This document shows positions 26,986 through 38,345 of a stretch of 64,000 bases of DNA, piece after piece. The DNA lies in assembly GCA_023525715.1 (NCBI GenBank), contig CM042012.1, forward strand, positions 48,449,561 to 48,513,560, written 5' to 3'. The first letter of the stretch is position 1. Every line of letters begins with the position of its first letter. The position numbers and the translations under genes were made by a program. Origin of the DNA: Cichorium intybus. Its lineage: Eukaryota > Streptophyta > Magnoliopsida > Asterales > Asteraceae. The notes beneath the pieces are model-generated. The model searched no databases, was not told the origin of the DNA, and was given only the letters and a program-made list of their open reading frames with translations.

Positions 26986-29390
26986 ATGCGTACCCGTCGG
27001 GGTGGGCAGTTATCACCCTTGCGTTTTGACTCAGAGATCGAGCGAACCGCGTGCAAGAACCGTGCATTTAGGCGTTTAGATACAATGAGTTTTAGTAATG
27101 TTAGTAGTAGTTTAGAGAATGTTGCCCAGGAACCTTTGGGTGAGGCAACGGGGATGTCGTTTATTCCCCCTATTTCAGAATTTCAGTTTGGGAGCACGAG
27201 TGCTACTTGTGGTGCAGTTTCAGCCTCGGCATCAATACCATCATGCACTCCGCCGACTGTTCCACCATTTCAACCACAATCTACAAACCCATTCATATCT
27301 GCTATGTCTTAGGGAGCGCCGACCCGTGATGGCACCCCAGTGACCATGTAGCACACTACCATTTCTCAACCACAATCACAACCCTCACAACCACCCTTAA
27401 TCTTTAAACCACAAACCACTTTCCAAACCATACCACAACAACCACGACAGCAATATCAACCACAACCTCCTCAGCTGCAGTACCAGTACCGGTACCAGTA
27501 CCGGTAGGTTGAGCAGAGTTATGAGGACGAGGAAGAAGGATGGGTTCCGCAGCAGCAATGGAACCGAGGTCGGGGACCTCGACGAAGAGCACCGAAGCAA
27601 CCACCGCAAGGTCAGCAATGGTACAATGATCATCATTTTCACGGTAATCCTATTCAACCTTTGTATTTTGTACAACCAAGAGGGCAGTCGGTTGCATCGC
27701 ACTTCCAACCACGGGAGTACGATGACTCATCGCCCATTTACATTCCTGATGATGTAGATACTCAAGTAGAAATTAAGCACCAATTGATAGGAGTATTAAC
27801 ACAGTTTAGAGGATATAAGATGGATGATCCATATAATTATTTCTATGAATTCCTAGCCATCGCAAACGCCAATACTCCTAGGAACACCAATAGGGATATT
27901 TTTAAGTTAAGATTGTTTCCTTTTACCCTAAAGGATAAAGCCAAGTACTGGTTTACATCTCTTCCACCTAATAGTATCACTACTTGGGATCAACTTAAGG
28001 CAAAGTTTTTACAAGAATTTTACCTAGCCAGTAAGACTACTGAAGTTAGACGTGCAATCCAAGATTTTCAGCAAAAGCTTGGAGAAGCATTTCACGAGGC
28101 TTTCGATTGATTGAAGGAGTTGGTGCATTCCTGTCCGCATCACGAAGTTCCGAAGTGGCAGCTGGTGAAATTATTCTTTGAAGGAATGAATGAGACGCAT
28201 CAAGCGATGATAAATGCTTCATCAAGCGGGACATTCATGTGGCAAGAGCCAGAGGATGCGTGGAGATTCTTGGAACAGTTAAGTTTAGGATCTAAGGTCA
28301 GCGGATCCATGAAGGACATCACAGTGTATGTAGAAAATATAGAAGTAGAAAATAAGTGGAAAAAGGAAATCCAAAATGAGCTAAGTGCTGTTACCAAAAA
28401 GTTCAATCAAATGCTCACGAGATTTCAGAAGGAGAAAGGAGCGTATGTATTGTATGGACAAGTTATATGTAATACATGTGGTGAAATAGGACATAACCAC
28501 AATGAATGCTCAATGACACATGAGGAAATCAGTCAGGTGCATGGATATGGTCAATTCCACAATACACCACGACCATTCAGAAATAATCAGCAGAGGGAAG
28601 TAAGACAACCACCAGTGAGGCAGCAACACGCACAACCAGCGCCTCCAGCAGGAAATATGAACATTGGCATGCGGGAGATTTTTGGAATGTTAATTAAACT
28701 CAAGGAGGTAGAAGATGCCAATTCGCAAGCAATTTTAAAGTTAGGAGAGTTGCTCATTAAGTTGGAGAAGGACAGAGAACAGGAAAAAGCACAACCACCA
28801 AAGGTGCAAGTAAATGAAATTATCACACTCAGAAGTGGAAAGAAGGTGGATAACAAGGTTACAGCTCCACTAGCAGAAGAAGATAGTGATGTGGAGATAA
28901 TTTTTGATGAAAAAGAAGAGTTGGAAAAAGAAAAGAAAAGAGAAAAAGAGGAACAAGCATTAAAGAAGAAACCAACAAGTACATGGGAAAAGGGAGAAAC
29001 AAGTTGGGCAGCTCCTTTTCCTGCGGCTTTGGAAAAGCCGGAAAAGCGACCGTACGGAAAAAAAGGACCACAAGCAGAATATATGTGGGATCTGTTCAGT
29101 CAGATCAAAGTCAACATCCCATTAGTTAAGCTTATCAAGGAGGTCCCTGGTTATGCAAAATTTCTCAAAGACATGTGTATTCACAAGAAGCATGTTCTGT
29201 CACATTTGCCCAAAAGGATTAGTTTGCCCGAAAATGTAAGTTCTCTAATTATGGATGCATTACCTCCCAAGATGAAGGACCCAGGGGTTCCTCTCATCTC
29301 TGTTGATTTAGGTGATGTGCATATCAAGAAAGCTGTGTTAGATTTGGGTGAAAGCGTGAACATTCTACCAGGACAGGACAGCTCTTTGAC
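26986..29390 (+). pseudogene. Athila-type gag, degenerate
   Basis: The frame from the Met at 26986 (MRTRRGGQLSPLRFDSEIER) passes through a Gln/Pro-rich region. It then enters the retrotransposon gag domain at about 27770-28100, with RGYKMDDPYNYFYEFL, KLRLFPFTLKDKAKYWF and WDQLKAKFLQEFY. A CCHC zinc knuckle follows at about 28470-28511 (CNTCGEIGHNHNEC). The Lys/Glu-rich tail leads into the protease region. Gag forms the virus-like particle. Premature stops lie at 27310 (TAG), 27349 (TAG), 27505 (TAG) and 28108 (TGA, where relatives have Arg). The frame shifts by one near 29375, inside the protease motif DLGESVNILPG. Confidence 0.88.
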
Positions 29391-31257
29391 AAGTATGAAT
29401 TCAGTACTTTGAGGCCTACTGATGTAATCTTACAGCTTGCTGATAAGTCTACAAAGATTCCTAGGGGAATGTTGTCAGATGTCATCATTAAGGTGAGATA
29501 TTTCTATTACCCAGCGGATTTTTTAGTTCTGGATACCCGCCAGGCTGCCAACGGAGAACAACCGACGATTATTTTAGGGAAACCTTTCTTGGCTACAGCT
29601 AATGCAAACATTTACTGTCGTACAGGAGAGATGGGGATTTCCTTTGGACATCGGTAACCTAATATTAATATTTTTAATGCGAAAGGAAGTACCATGGAGG
29701 ATGAAGAATGCTACCAGATGGATTTCATAGACGAGTTAGTGCAGCAGTACACACCTGAAGTGTTACAACAAGAGGCGATGGATATTCAAGAAGAAGAAGA
29801 GGAAGCAGCAGGAAAGGACAAAGGCATGAAGCATGAAGAATGCGCACACATCGAGAAGCTGCCGACGGAGATTCCTAAGACATTAAAACCGTCTCTACAG
29901 GAACCGCCAACTTTAGAGTTAAAACTGTTACCAGCTCATTTAAAGTATGCCTTCTTAGGAGAAAAAGAAACTCTACCAGTGATCTTAGCAGCGAATTTGA
30001 CAATGGAACAAGAGAAGGACTTGCTTAAGGTTTTGTCCAAACATAAGGAAGCCATTGGTTGGACGATTGCAGATTTGAAAGGAATTAGTCCAACTACGTG
30101 TATGCATCGGATCATCACAGAAGAAGGAGCCAAACCTGCTAGGGATATGCAAAGAAGATTGAATCCAAATTTGAAGGAAGTTGTGAAGAAGGAAGTTTTG
30201 AAATGGTTGGATGCTGGGATCATATATCCAATCTCCGATAGTGAGTGGATCAGTCCGACACAAACCGTGCCGAAGAAATCTGGAATAACCGTAGTGGATA
30301 CTAAAGATGGTGACAATGTATCCACAAGACCCGTTAAAGGATGGAGGGTATGTATTGATTACCGAAAACTCAATACCGCTACATCTAAGGACCATTTCCC
30401 GTTACCGTTCATTGATCAGATTGTAGAAAAGTTAGCTGGACAGAAGTATTATTGTTTCTTGGACGGCTATTCAGGGTATAATCAGATTGCCATTCACCCA
30501 GAGGATCAGGCGAATACTACATTCACATGTCCGTATGGTACTTTTGCATTTCGTAGAATGCCATTCGGCGTGTGCAATGCTCCTGCTACGTTTTAAAGGT
30601 GCATGATGGCGATATTCTCCGACATGATTGGTGATGCGTTAGAGATATTCATGGATGACTTCTCGATTTTTGGATCAACATTTGAGGCATGCTTAAGTCA
30701 ATTGGAAAAGGTGTTACAAAGATGTGTCGAATCTAATCTGGTGCTTTCTTGGGAGAAAAGCCATTTTATGGTTAGGGAAGGAATAATCTTAGGTCATGTG
30801 GTCTCCGAGAGAGGATTTGAGGTAGATCGTGCTAAGGTCAAAGTCATTTCCACATTGCCACCCCCGACATCCGTGAAAGGGGTTAGATCTTTCTTAGGCC
30901 ATGCTGGCTTTTATCGTAGATTTATTAAGGACTTTAGTACTATCTCTAAACCTCTTTGTGGCCTTCTTTTGAAGGACGCACCATTTATTTTTGATGAGGA
31001 GTGTGTAAAAGCATTCAACATTCTAAAAAAATAAATTGGTCGAGGCTCCCATTCTAAAACCTCCTGATTGGACCCAACCTTTCGAAATTATGTGTGACGC
31101 TGGTGATTATGCTGCTGGTGCAGTATTAGGACAAAGGATTGATAGGAAGCTAGTAGTCATATGCTATGCTAGTAAAACTTTTTCAGAGGCTCAATTGAAT
31201 TACACAACCACCGAAAAGGAGTTACTTGCCGTAATATTTGCATTGGATAAGTTCTGA
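29391..31257 (+). pseudogene. Athila-type protease tail, reverse transcriptase and RNase H
   Basis: After the frameshift the other frame continues with FDKYEFSTLRPTDVILQLAD and IILGKPFLATANANI (protease C-terminal flap and ILG motif). The reverse transcriptase core follows: CIDYRKLNTATSKDHFPLPF, FLDGYSGYNQIAIHPEDQ, MPFGVCNAPATF and the catalytic FMDDFSIFG. In the palm motif the family's YVDD is FMDD. RNase H follows with MCDAGDYAAGAVLGQR and TTEKELLAVIFALDKF. Breaks are a stop at 29655, a TAA at 30594 where relatives have Gln (ATF-stop-RCMMAIF), a one-base shift in an A-run near 31030, and a TGA at 31255 where relatives have Arg. Confidence 0.9.
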
Positions 31258-32823
31258 TCCTACATTTGGGGATCAAAGGTGGTGGTCTATACTGACCACA
31301 GCGCTGTTCGACACCTGCTTGCGAAGAAGGAGTCTAAACCAAGGCTGATCAGATGGATACTTCTCTTGCAAGAGTTCGATGTGGAAATCAATGACAAGAA
31401 AGGAGCAGAAAATGTGGTGGTAGATCATCTCTTACGACTGCCAGCAGAGGGGTTAGAAGCTGGAATTAAAGATTCGTTCCCAGATGAGCAGCTGTTGGAG
31501 CTCACCGGAGCCCCATGGTACGCGAATTATGTCAACTTCTTGGCTACAGGAGCGATGCCAACGCATTGGACAAAACAGAGGCAGAAGCAATTTCGTACGT
31601 ATGCGAAGAGGTTTATTTGGGACGATCCTGATCTTTTTAAGGTGGGGGAGGACCAAATAATTCGTTGGTGTGTACCCGATAGTAAGATAGGTGATGTTCT
31701 GGAATGTTGTCATGCTTCAGCATGTGGAGGACATTTCAGCGGCAAGAAGACAGGATATAAGGTTTTAGAAGCAGGACTGTATTGGCCGACTATCTTCAGG
31801 GATGCTAACAAAACTGCTAAGGAGTGCCTGAATTGCCAGCAACTGGGAAATATATCGAAAAAGGACCAAATGCCCTTAAATCTGATCTTGGTGGTAGATA
31901 TTTTCGATGTCTGGGGAATCGACTTTATGGGGCCATTTCCCACCTCGCATGGTTATGTCTATATTCTCGTCGCAGTGGAGTACGTGTCTAAATGGATTGA
32001 GGCAGAAGTGACCCGCACAAATGATCATCATGTGGTGTGCAAATTTGTTAAGAAAAATATTTTCACTTGACATGGAGTCCCACAGGTTATCATAAGTGAT
32101 GGAGGGTCGCACTTTAAGAACTTCAAATTTGGGAGGCTGCTAAAGCATTACGGGGTGAATCATCGGATCGCAACACCTTATCACCCACAAACAAGCGGCC
32201 AGGTAGAAGTATCCAACAGACAGATCAAGGAAATTCTTTAGAAGATGGTCAGGACAGACAGGAAAGACTGGTCGCAAAGGTTGGATGACGCATTATGGGC
32301 ATACAGAACTGCCTATAAAACACTGATTAGCACCACTCCGTATCGGTTGGTTTATGGAAAGGGCTGCCATTTGCCCGTAGAGCTAACCAACCGAGCCCTA
32401 TGGGCTATCAAACAAGTGAACATGGACTACGCTGAAGCTGGAAAAGAACGGAAGTTGCAGCTGTCAGAATTGGAAGAATTGCGAGACGAAGCTTATGAGA
32501 ATGCGGCTACGTACAAGTCAAAAATGAAGCGATATCACGATGCTAAACTCCGGTTGAAAACTTTTGAAGTTGGACAGAAGGTATGGCTGTAGAACTCAAG
32601 ATTGAAGATGTTTCCTGGGAAATTAAGAAGTAAATGGAATGGGCCATACGAAGTGGTTAGTGTCACAGATTATGGTGCAGTAGAAATCCGGGATTTCAAA
32701 GGTGGACAGCCATTTAAAGTCAATAGACATAAACTCAAACCCTATGTCATTGCAGGCACATTTCAGAAATTGGAAGTGGAAACGGTGGAGTTCGTGACAG
32801 ATATTCCTATATACACGTTATAG
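31258..32823 (+). pseudogene. Athila-type RNase H end and integrase, degenerate
   Basis: The RNase H end VVYTDHSAVRHLLAKKESKP is followed by the integrase. Its zinc-binding region includes CHASACGGHFSGKKTGYKV and CLNCQQLG. The catalytic core follows: WGIDFMGPFPTSHGYVYILV (first Asp), VIISDGGSHFKNF (second Asp) and TSGQVEVSNRQIKEIL (Glu). The C-terminal part, WNGPYEVVSVTDYGAVEI, ends without a chromodomain. In-frame stops lie at 32068 (TGA for Arg), 32239 (TAG for Gln) and 32590 (TAG). The last stop is at 32821. Confidence 0.9.
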
Positions 32824-34810
32824 GTCAGGTAAGTGCATGTCCGGCTGAAGACGTTAAACTTAGCGCTTGTCGGGAGGCAACCCGATCATCATATGTATAA
32901 TTTGCAGAAATAGTTAATCACATTTAATTGGTCATGGTAAGAAAAGAACAAGGGTAGGGTCAATTTGGTAATTTCATAACACCGCGACGCGGAGTCTTAG
33001 GATCCGCGCCGCGCGTGTTGTGTTTCGCGATTATTAATAAAATCAGATTTTTATACACGACGGGAATAGAAGCTTCCCGCGCCGCGGCCTTATCTTAATT
33101 TAAAATTAGAGATAATCACAAAAACAGAGTTTGAGAACAACTCCAATAACCCCATACTGTATATAATCCAATTCGCATAAATCATCGTGTTTTTATGCTG
33201 ATCATTCAATCGTGCATCTCATTCAACTTCATCTTCGTATTGCCTTTCAGAAAATCAAGTAAGTTCACTAATCTCTTCTATTTTCTTTAAAGTCTTGAAA
33301 CTGTTGAAAATCATCTGTTATCTGCAATGTAGTGAGTATATACTGAAATTGATGATGCCATTAGGATTAGAATAGTGTACTCTACAAAACCCAATGTTTA
33401 GAATCGAGTAAAGTGTTCTGAAATAGAGTTAATTGATGATTCTGGTTTGAACTTACACGCCGCGCCGCGGACTGTTACAGTCAGCGACGTGGGATATGAA
33501 TGTTCATATGACGCGTCGCGGCCTGTTCGTTTTTGCATTTTTAGGTCATTAGGTCTCGTTTTAGGTTAGATTTGATTTTTGAATAAATGTTGATAAACTT
33601 TAGGATTTCTTGTTTTAGATTTGCTAATAAGCCGCATGGTAGTAAATATAAGTAAAAAGTTTTAGGAAAATTTGTGTTGACTGACTTTTTATGGCGTTTG
33701 AAATTGGTTGAATTTTCTAAAATTACCGCGCCGCGGCACCCTTATAGGGCGCGTCGCGGTCTTTTCCAATTTGACAGTACATTCAAACCTCATAATTACC
33801 GCGACGCGCGCACTTCCATCACGTGCCGCGGCCATTCGCATCACATAAAATGTTGATTGTTGTACATTTTTTCTTTTAGCATTTGTTTTTTCTGTTTGCA
33901 TTTAATGTTTTTTGTGAGTTATGCATGTAATATCAAATGGAGGAGTTGTTTCAAGCAAGTGTGGGGTCACCGTGCCCCCTCCACTTGCCTTGACCACCGA
34001 CGTTTTTCACTGTTGCGCTACAACTCCTGAATTCTGAGTCGAGGACTTTTGTTCATGTTTTTATACATGTGACAACCAAGTACCATCAAGCAATTTACCG
34101 TCTAAGGGGTAACTCTTTCTCCTTAGTTCTGAAATATTTTTTATACAACGAGGGCGTTGTACGGTTTTAAGTGTGGGGTGTGGACGGTCGAAAGAGTGTT
34201 TTTTTTTTTTGAAATTTTTACGGGAAATGAGTAATTTTCAAAAAAATTTAGCAATTTTTTTTTAAAATTTTTAATAGATTGTAATTTTGAAACGAATAGT
34301 TTCTGAATGTTTTAGCATTGATATTTTTCAAGAAATACTATTTAGTTGTTATCATGCTATTAGTTTAGTTAAATAAGTTGAGATTTAAGAGTTAGAAGAT
34401 TGAAGTGTTTTAGGATTGGAATTTAGGAAGGAATTGTCAATCAGTGGCCTCTGTTGTTCGAGCCGGTAAGTCTAAAATGGGTGGGACTTATGCACCTTAC
34501 CACCTAAGATCGTCTGTCTGGGATGGTATTTCTGAAAGCTTGCTACACGGACAACATCGAAAGTCATGGATAATTCTTTAATGGCCTTTAGAATCTGAAT
34601 GAGTACGTACACTTCATTGTGGACAGAAAATTTGTAATCAATGGTTCTTTAGAAAGTCATGAATTCCAAAGAATATTCTGATTATGTTTTCACAAACTAT
34701 TCACTTTAACTCTTGAGGCAATAAGCTTTGAAATTGAACACATTCAAAAATTGTTTGAGTCTTTATTAGAATTTGTTAAAAACTCTCTTGCTTGGGGACA
34801 AGCAAGGCAC
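32824..34810 (+). other. Athila 3' non-coding region with CG-rich motifs; no env
   Basis: This is where Athila elements often keep an env-like gene, but no long frame is present. Instead, short CG-dense motifs of the type CGCGCCGCGG or GCGACGCGG recur in AT-rich DNA (about 32985-33025, 33060-33090, 33460-33525, 33727-33765, 33800-33835). The polypurine-like AAGTGTGGGGT occurs at about 33957 and 34175 before the true tract. Confidence 0.6.
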
Positions 34811-34824
34811 AAGTGTGGGGTGTT
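34811..34824 (+). other. Polypurine tract of the Athila-type element
   Basis: AAGTGTGGGGTGTT directly precedes the TGACAACGCC start of the 3' LTR, as in Athila relatives. Confidence 0.8.
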
Positions 34825-35809
34825 TGACAACGCCTAGTAATATCAAGTATTTTAGTCGTTGTTGAGCCCTATTCTTGGTGAATTTATATCATATATGTTG
34901 TGGTATTCTCACTTTTTGTGTCAGTGCTTGTTTGGAAAGAAATGATGTAAACAGGGGCTAAAAGCGTAAAAAATGGAAGAAGTTTGAAGATAAAGACAAA
35001 ACAGTCGAATTCGCACGCGCGCCGCGGGTATGTACAACGGCGCGACGCGCTGACTCAGCAATGAGGCGGTGGAGAAGATTCAAATGCCGAAGAAACAGGG
35101 ATAAATTAGCACGCGCGCCGCGTAATCTAAGTGAGCACGGCGCAGTCTTTTATTTTTTCAAAACTATAAATAGAGGGTTCTATGTCGAAAAATGCAGCGA
35201 AGACCTGGCATAGGAACGACTCCCAAGGCTTCTTTGACTCCGAGTTTCAGTTTTCAGTCGACCATATTGGTATTTATGTTTTTCTTTTATAATTTCCAAG
35301 TAGTTAGTAGTTTTGGTAGCTTTAGCTAGTGTTATTGGGTGTGACAACCATTGGCATTAGTTTTAGTTTTAGAAAGTTTATGTTTTTATGTTTTGGAACA
35401 AGTTGGATCTGAGTTTTTAATAGTTATTCATTCGGTTAATGTTAAATGCTCTTTTTATGGTTTTTATGCTCTTGGATGCATTTGGATGTTTGAATGTTTG
35501 ATTGTGTTGATTTGATCTTGATTACTTCTGAATTATACTTCTGATTTCAGTAAGTGATTAGGATTAGTTATTGGTTTTGGTTTTAGTTTAGTTGATGCTT
35601 GAGTTGGAATTGTTGGATGTTTATGATTTTGGGATTGTTTTTGATAAAAGTCAGAAACTAGATCCTCTGGCTGTAGACTGACACTACAGTTGGTAATCTG
35701 TTGCCTACCTTGACCACGTAACTCCTGTGGATCGACCCTGACTACCGCTATACTAGTGTGTGTTAGGTTATTTTACTATTTTTGACCGCACGACGACCTA
35801 GGCGTGTCA
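34825..35809 (+). repeat. 3' LTR of the Athila-type element
   Basis: Starts TGACAACGCC and ends GGCGTGTCA. It keeps the consensus TATA (CTATAAATA, 35164-35172). Confidence 0.92.
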
Positions 35810-35814
35810 AGGCG

Positions 35815-36031
35815 CAGTTGAATCGTTTGAATCTAGGAACGATAGTTTCTCGAGTGCACCGATGTCGAGAACTGGGGTTTTGCCTTGATGGTCTTTGAGT
35901 TGTAATGGACCTAAAGATAGCTGCCGTAATTTTGTATGTTTCCAGGAATAAAGCATGCTAGGATTAGGAGAATCTTGAACCCCTAGTTGGCCACTATTTT
36001 GAGAGTCAACATCGATACCAATTGTAGACAT
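35815..36031 (-). pseudogene. YUC: Captured YUCCA flavin monooxygenase, middle part
   Basis: The minus-strand frame contains LGPLQLKDHQGKTPVLDIGA followed by LEKLSFLDSN, the YUCCA block just before the region that gives the C-terminal piece at 25535-25858. Relatives have about a dozen more residues (IRSGDIKVVPGI-type) after this block, which are missing here, so a deletion occurred. The Athila duplication AGGCG lies exactly where this piece and the C-terminal piece were joined. The 5' side (MSTIGIDVDSQNSGQLG) is not YUCCA-like. Confidence 0.8.
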
Positions 36032-36159
36032 ACATGATTACATATAAGTTTCTTTAGCAAGGCCTATTTACAGCAAAGTAAAAAACTGGTCATTAATGGA
36101 AATATCTTTTTTTACATTATTGTCTTGGTACTGACCAAGGCCTGTTCACAGACCATGTT

Positions 36160-36968
36160 TTTAGCGACCTAAATTATGAATGTAAGTTCCTTTAGCAAGC
36201 TAGTATGTAGAACAAAAAAATTATGAATCTTCCTGAAATAACAATTATTTTAGCATCCTACTTTCTAATAAAGGTACCTTTAGCAACCTACTTTGTATGC
36301 CCACTTTGTAATGGTTGCTTAATAACCTATATGTTCAGAAAGTAGGTTGCTAAAAATTTTCATTAACTTATTGTTTTCGGTTTACAATAGACCAATTTTG
36401 TCAATTTGAGTTAAGTAGAACTTTTTTGTCATATATTTGGTACCATATCTGTCATTTCAAGGAACCATTTATGTCTTTTTTTACTTTTAAGTCATTTACT
36501 TGGTTCTATTTTTGTCATCTTTTGGGTAAAGTTGCTAATGAACTGTAAAGTGATTTAACTTTGGTACTATTTCTGTCAAAAAGGACAATTTCAGTAGCTT
36601 ATTGTTCTCTATAAAACAATGGACCATTTCTGTCAATTTTTTGAAAGTACATTGCTAAAAGGTCTGTTATATCCAAATTAGGTTGCTAAAATCGGGATTA
36701 TTTGTTAGTCATTTCTGGAAATTTAAAAATAAATGTGGTTCAAATCAATGTGTTATAAAAATCAATTACAAAGTAGGTTGCTAGAATCGTAGTCATTTCT
36801 GTTCTAAAAAACCATTACAAAGTGGGCAAACAAAGTAGGTTGCTATAGTTACCCTTATTTGGAAAGTAGGATGCTAAAATTCTTGTTATTTCAGGAAGTT
36901 TTAGAAATTTCTTTTGTTCTACACACTAACGTGCTAAAGAAACTTATATTCACAATTTAGGTAGTTAT
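36160..36968. repeat. Fold-back structure with about 160-bp arms
   Basis: The left arm (about 36160-36320) and right arm (about 36812-36968) are inverted copies. Shared blocks include TTTAGCATCCTACTTTC, TAGCAACCTACTTTGT and GCCCACTTTGTAATGG. The 490-bp loop repeats AGGTTGCTAAA-type units. It lies inside the Pack-MULE, beside the YUCCA piece, and is probably a nested fold-back or subterminal-repeat element. No coding was seen. Confidence 0.75.
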
Positions 36969-37374
36969 ATAAGTTTATTGCTCTTCCATTCAGCAATCAA
37001 ATCACAAATTAGGTAGCTAAAAACGTGTTCAGTAAACTTGGTTGCTAAATAATCAATAATGGTCAAAAGCTGATTGCTCTTCGATTCAACAATCAAACCA
37101 TCTTCCAGGGTTGAAATGTGTAGTTGATTTCCACATCCCGAATTTCAGTATTTCATATGAAAACTACAATAATCGTTAATTTCATTCGATTGCCTCTGTT
37201 TCTTTTACCAGGTGGTTGCTCCAATTCGAAGAAAATGAATATGACGAGGCTATGGATCTGATATTGTTGTTGCTGTTGACCTATCCTTCTAAACTAAAAT
37301 GCTTTCCTATTCAGCGTATTGAACTCGAACAAAGAAATCCTACCTTGCTCAACAATTCGCATTTAAATAACAAC

Positions 37375-37649
37375 GGGTGTCAAATACATCTGCAACGAAG
37401 ATTGTGATGATTTCATACCGTATATAGCCCTAACCTAATGTCTACGTATCAACTAAAAATCTACGTTTGCAAATTTAATTAATCTGTTGTCCACGTAGAA
37501 ATTCACCCGGTCAATTTGAGTGCAAACCTATAAATTGGTTTAAATTAAAAGGTAAATAATAATTGATTTGGGTTTTTTAAACCAAAATATTTTTAAGGGT
37601 TTACTTGTATGTTACCCGATAAACGATGGGGCTTTTCTATATTTTGCCC
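37375..37649. repeat. Right terminal inverted repeat of the Pack-MULE
   Basis: Inverted copy of 25234-25509, ending TATTTTGCCC and followed by the near-duplication TTTACAAAT. Confidence 0.85.
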
Positions 37650-38345
37650 TTTACAAATACTTAAACTAAGTTTTTAAAAAATTTGGCCCACGAATGATGA
37701 GTATTTCTTTTTTTTTTTAGAAAAATGAATCTTTTAGTTGATTTGGTCATTTATTTGGTCCAAGAAAGAGGAAATATGTTTTTTAACATATTTGGTGCAT
37801 GAATTATACTTTTTTCTCAGATTTGGTTCACATGTATTCCATCATTTTACTTTACCAAATTTGGTCTATGACTGATAAAAATATTTATCAAAATTGGTCA
37901 TTGTCTCAAGTAACACACTGTAAAATATATATATTAAAGCATAAAAAACTAATACAACCAAATCGACACAATAAGTCAAAAAAAACTAAAATAGAAACAC
38001 ATAACCATACTGATAATAACAAATAAAAATTAAAAACAACTAAACAAAAACAGAATATCACAAATAAACAAACATAATTGAAAAGAGAGAAACATAAATG
38101 CCAAAGTCACAATGCAACAAAATTGTATTCTTTTAATAAATTTGGTTCCGGACTGATCAATTTTTTTAGAATTAGTAATTCAAATAAAGACACACACTCT
38201 AATAAACATATATTGAAGCACATATAAAAACAAAAGAAGCATCAAAGTCACACTAACAAAAATTGGATTTTTTTAATAAATTTGGTGCAAGACTTATGAT
38301 TTTGTTTTCCAGAAATCATCCTTCACACAAATATACACTCTTTAA

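Larger units (their letters stand above)
25864..35809 (+). mobile_element. Athila-type Ty3/gypsy retrotransposon, 9946 bp
   Basis: A full-length element lies between perfect AGGCG duplications (25859-25863 and 35810-35814). It has LTRs of 977 and 985 bp, an Asp-tRNA-type primer site, gag, protease, reverse transcriptase, RNase H and integrase in gypsy order, about 2 kb of non-coding DNA, and a polypurine tract. The block KSHFMVREGIILGHVVSERG, the PPTSVKGVRSFLGHAGFYRR block and the lack of a chromodomain point to the Athila/Tat side of gypsy. No env-like frame is left. The LTRs differ at many sites (more than ten in the first 250 bases), so it is clearly older than the gag-only element. Confidence 0.9.
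25234..37649. mobile_element. Mutator-like element (Pack-MULE) with YUCCA gene pieces
   Basis: Inverted ends of about 275 bp (25234-25509 and 37375-37649) begin GGGCAAAATA and share roughly four of five bases by eye. They are flanked by 9-bp near-duplications, TTTCCAAAT (25225-25233) and TTTACAAAT (37650-37658). Long inverted ends with 9-bp duplications define Mutator-like elements. Removing the later Athila insertion (9946 bp plus one 5-bp duplication) leaves an element of about 2.5 kb. It carries no transposase but does carry fragments of a plant YUCCA gene, which makes it a Pack-MULE. Confidence 0.82.

Noticed and set aside
28587..29071. Antisense open frames across the Athila gag
   Set aside because: They are shadows of the Glu/Lys-rich gag frame on the other strand and have no recognisable domain.
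32824..34810. A possible env-like gene in the Athila element
   Set aside because: No frame above about 70 codons and no signal or membrane pattern; the expected gene is absent.
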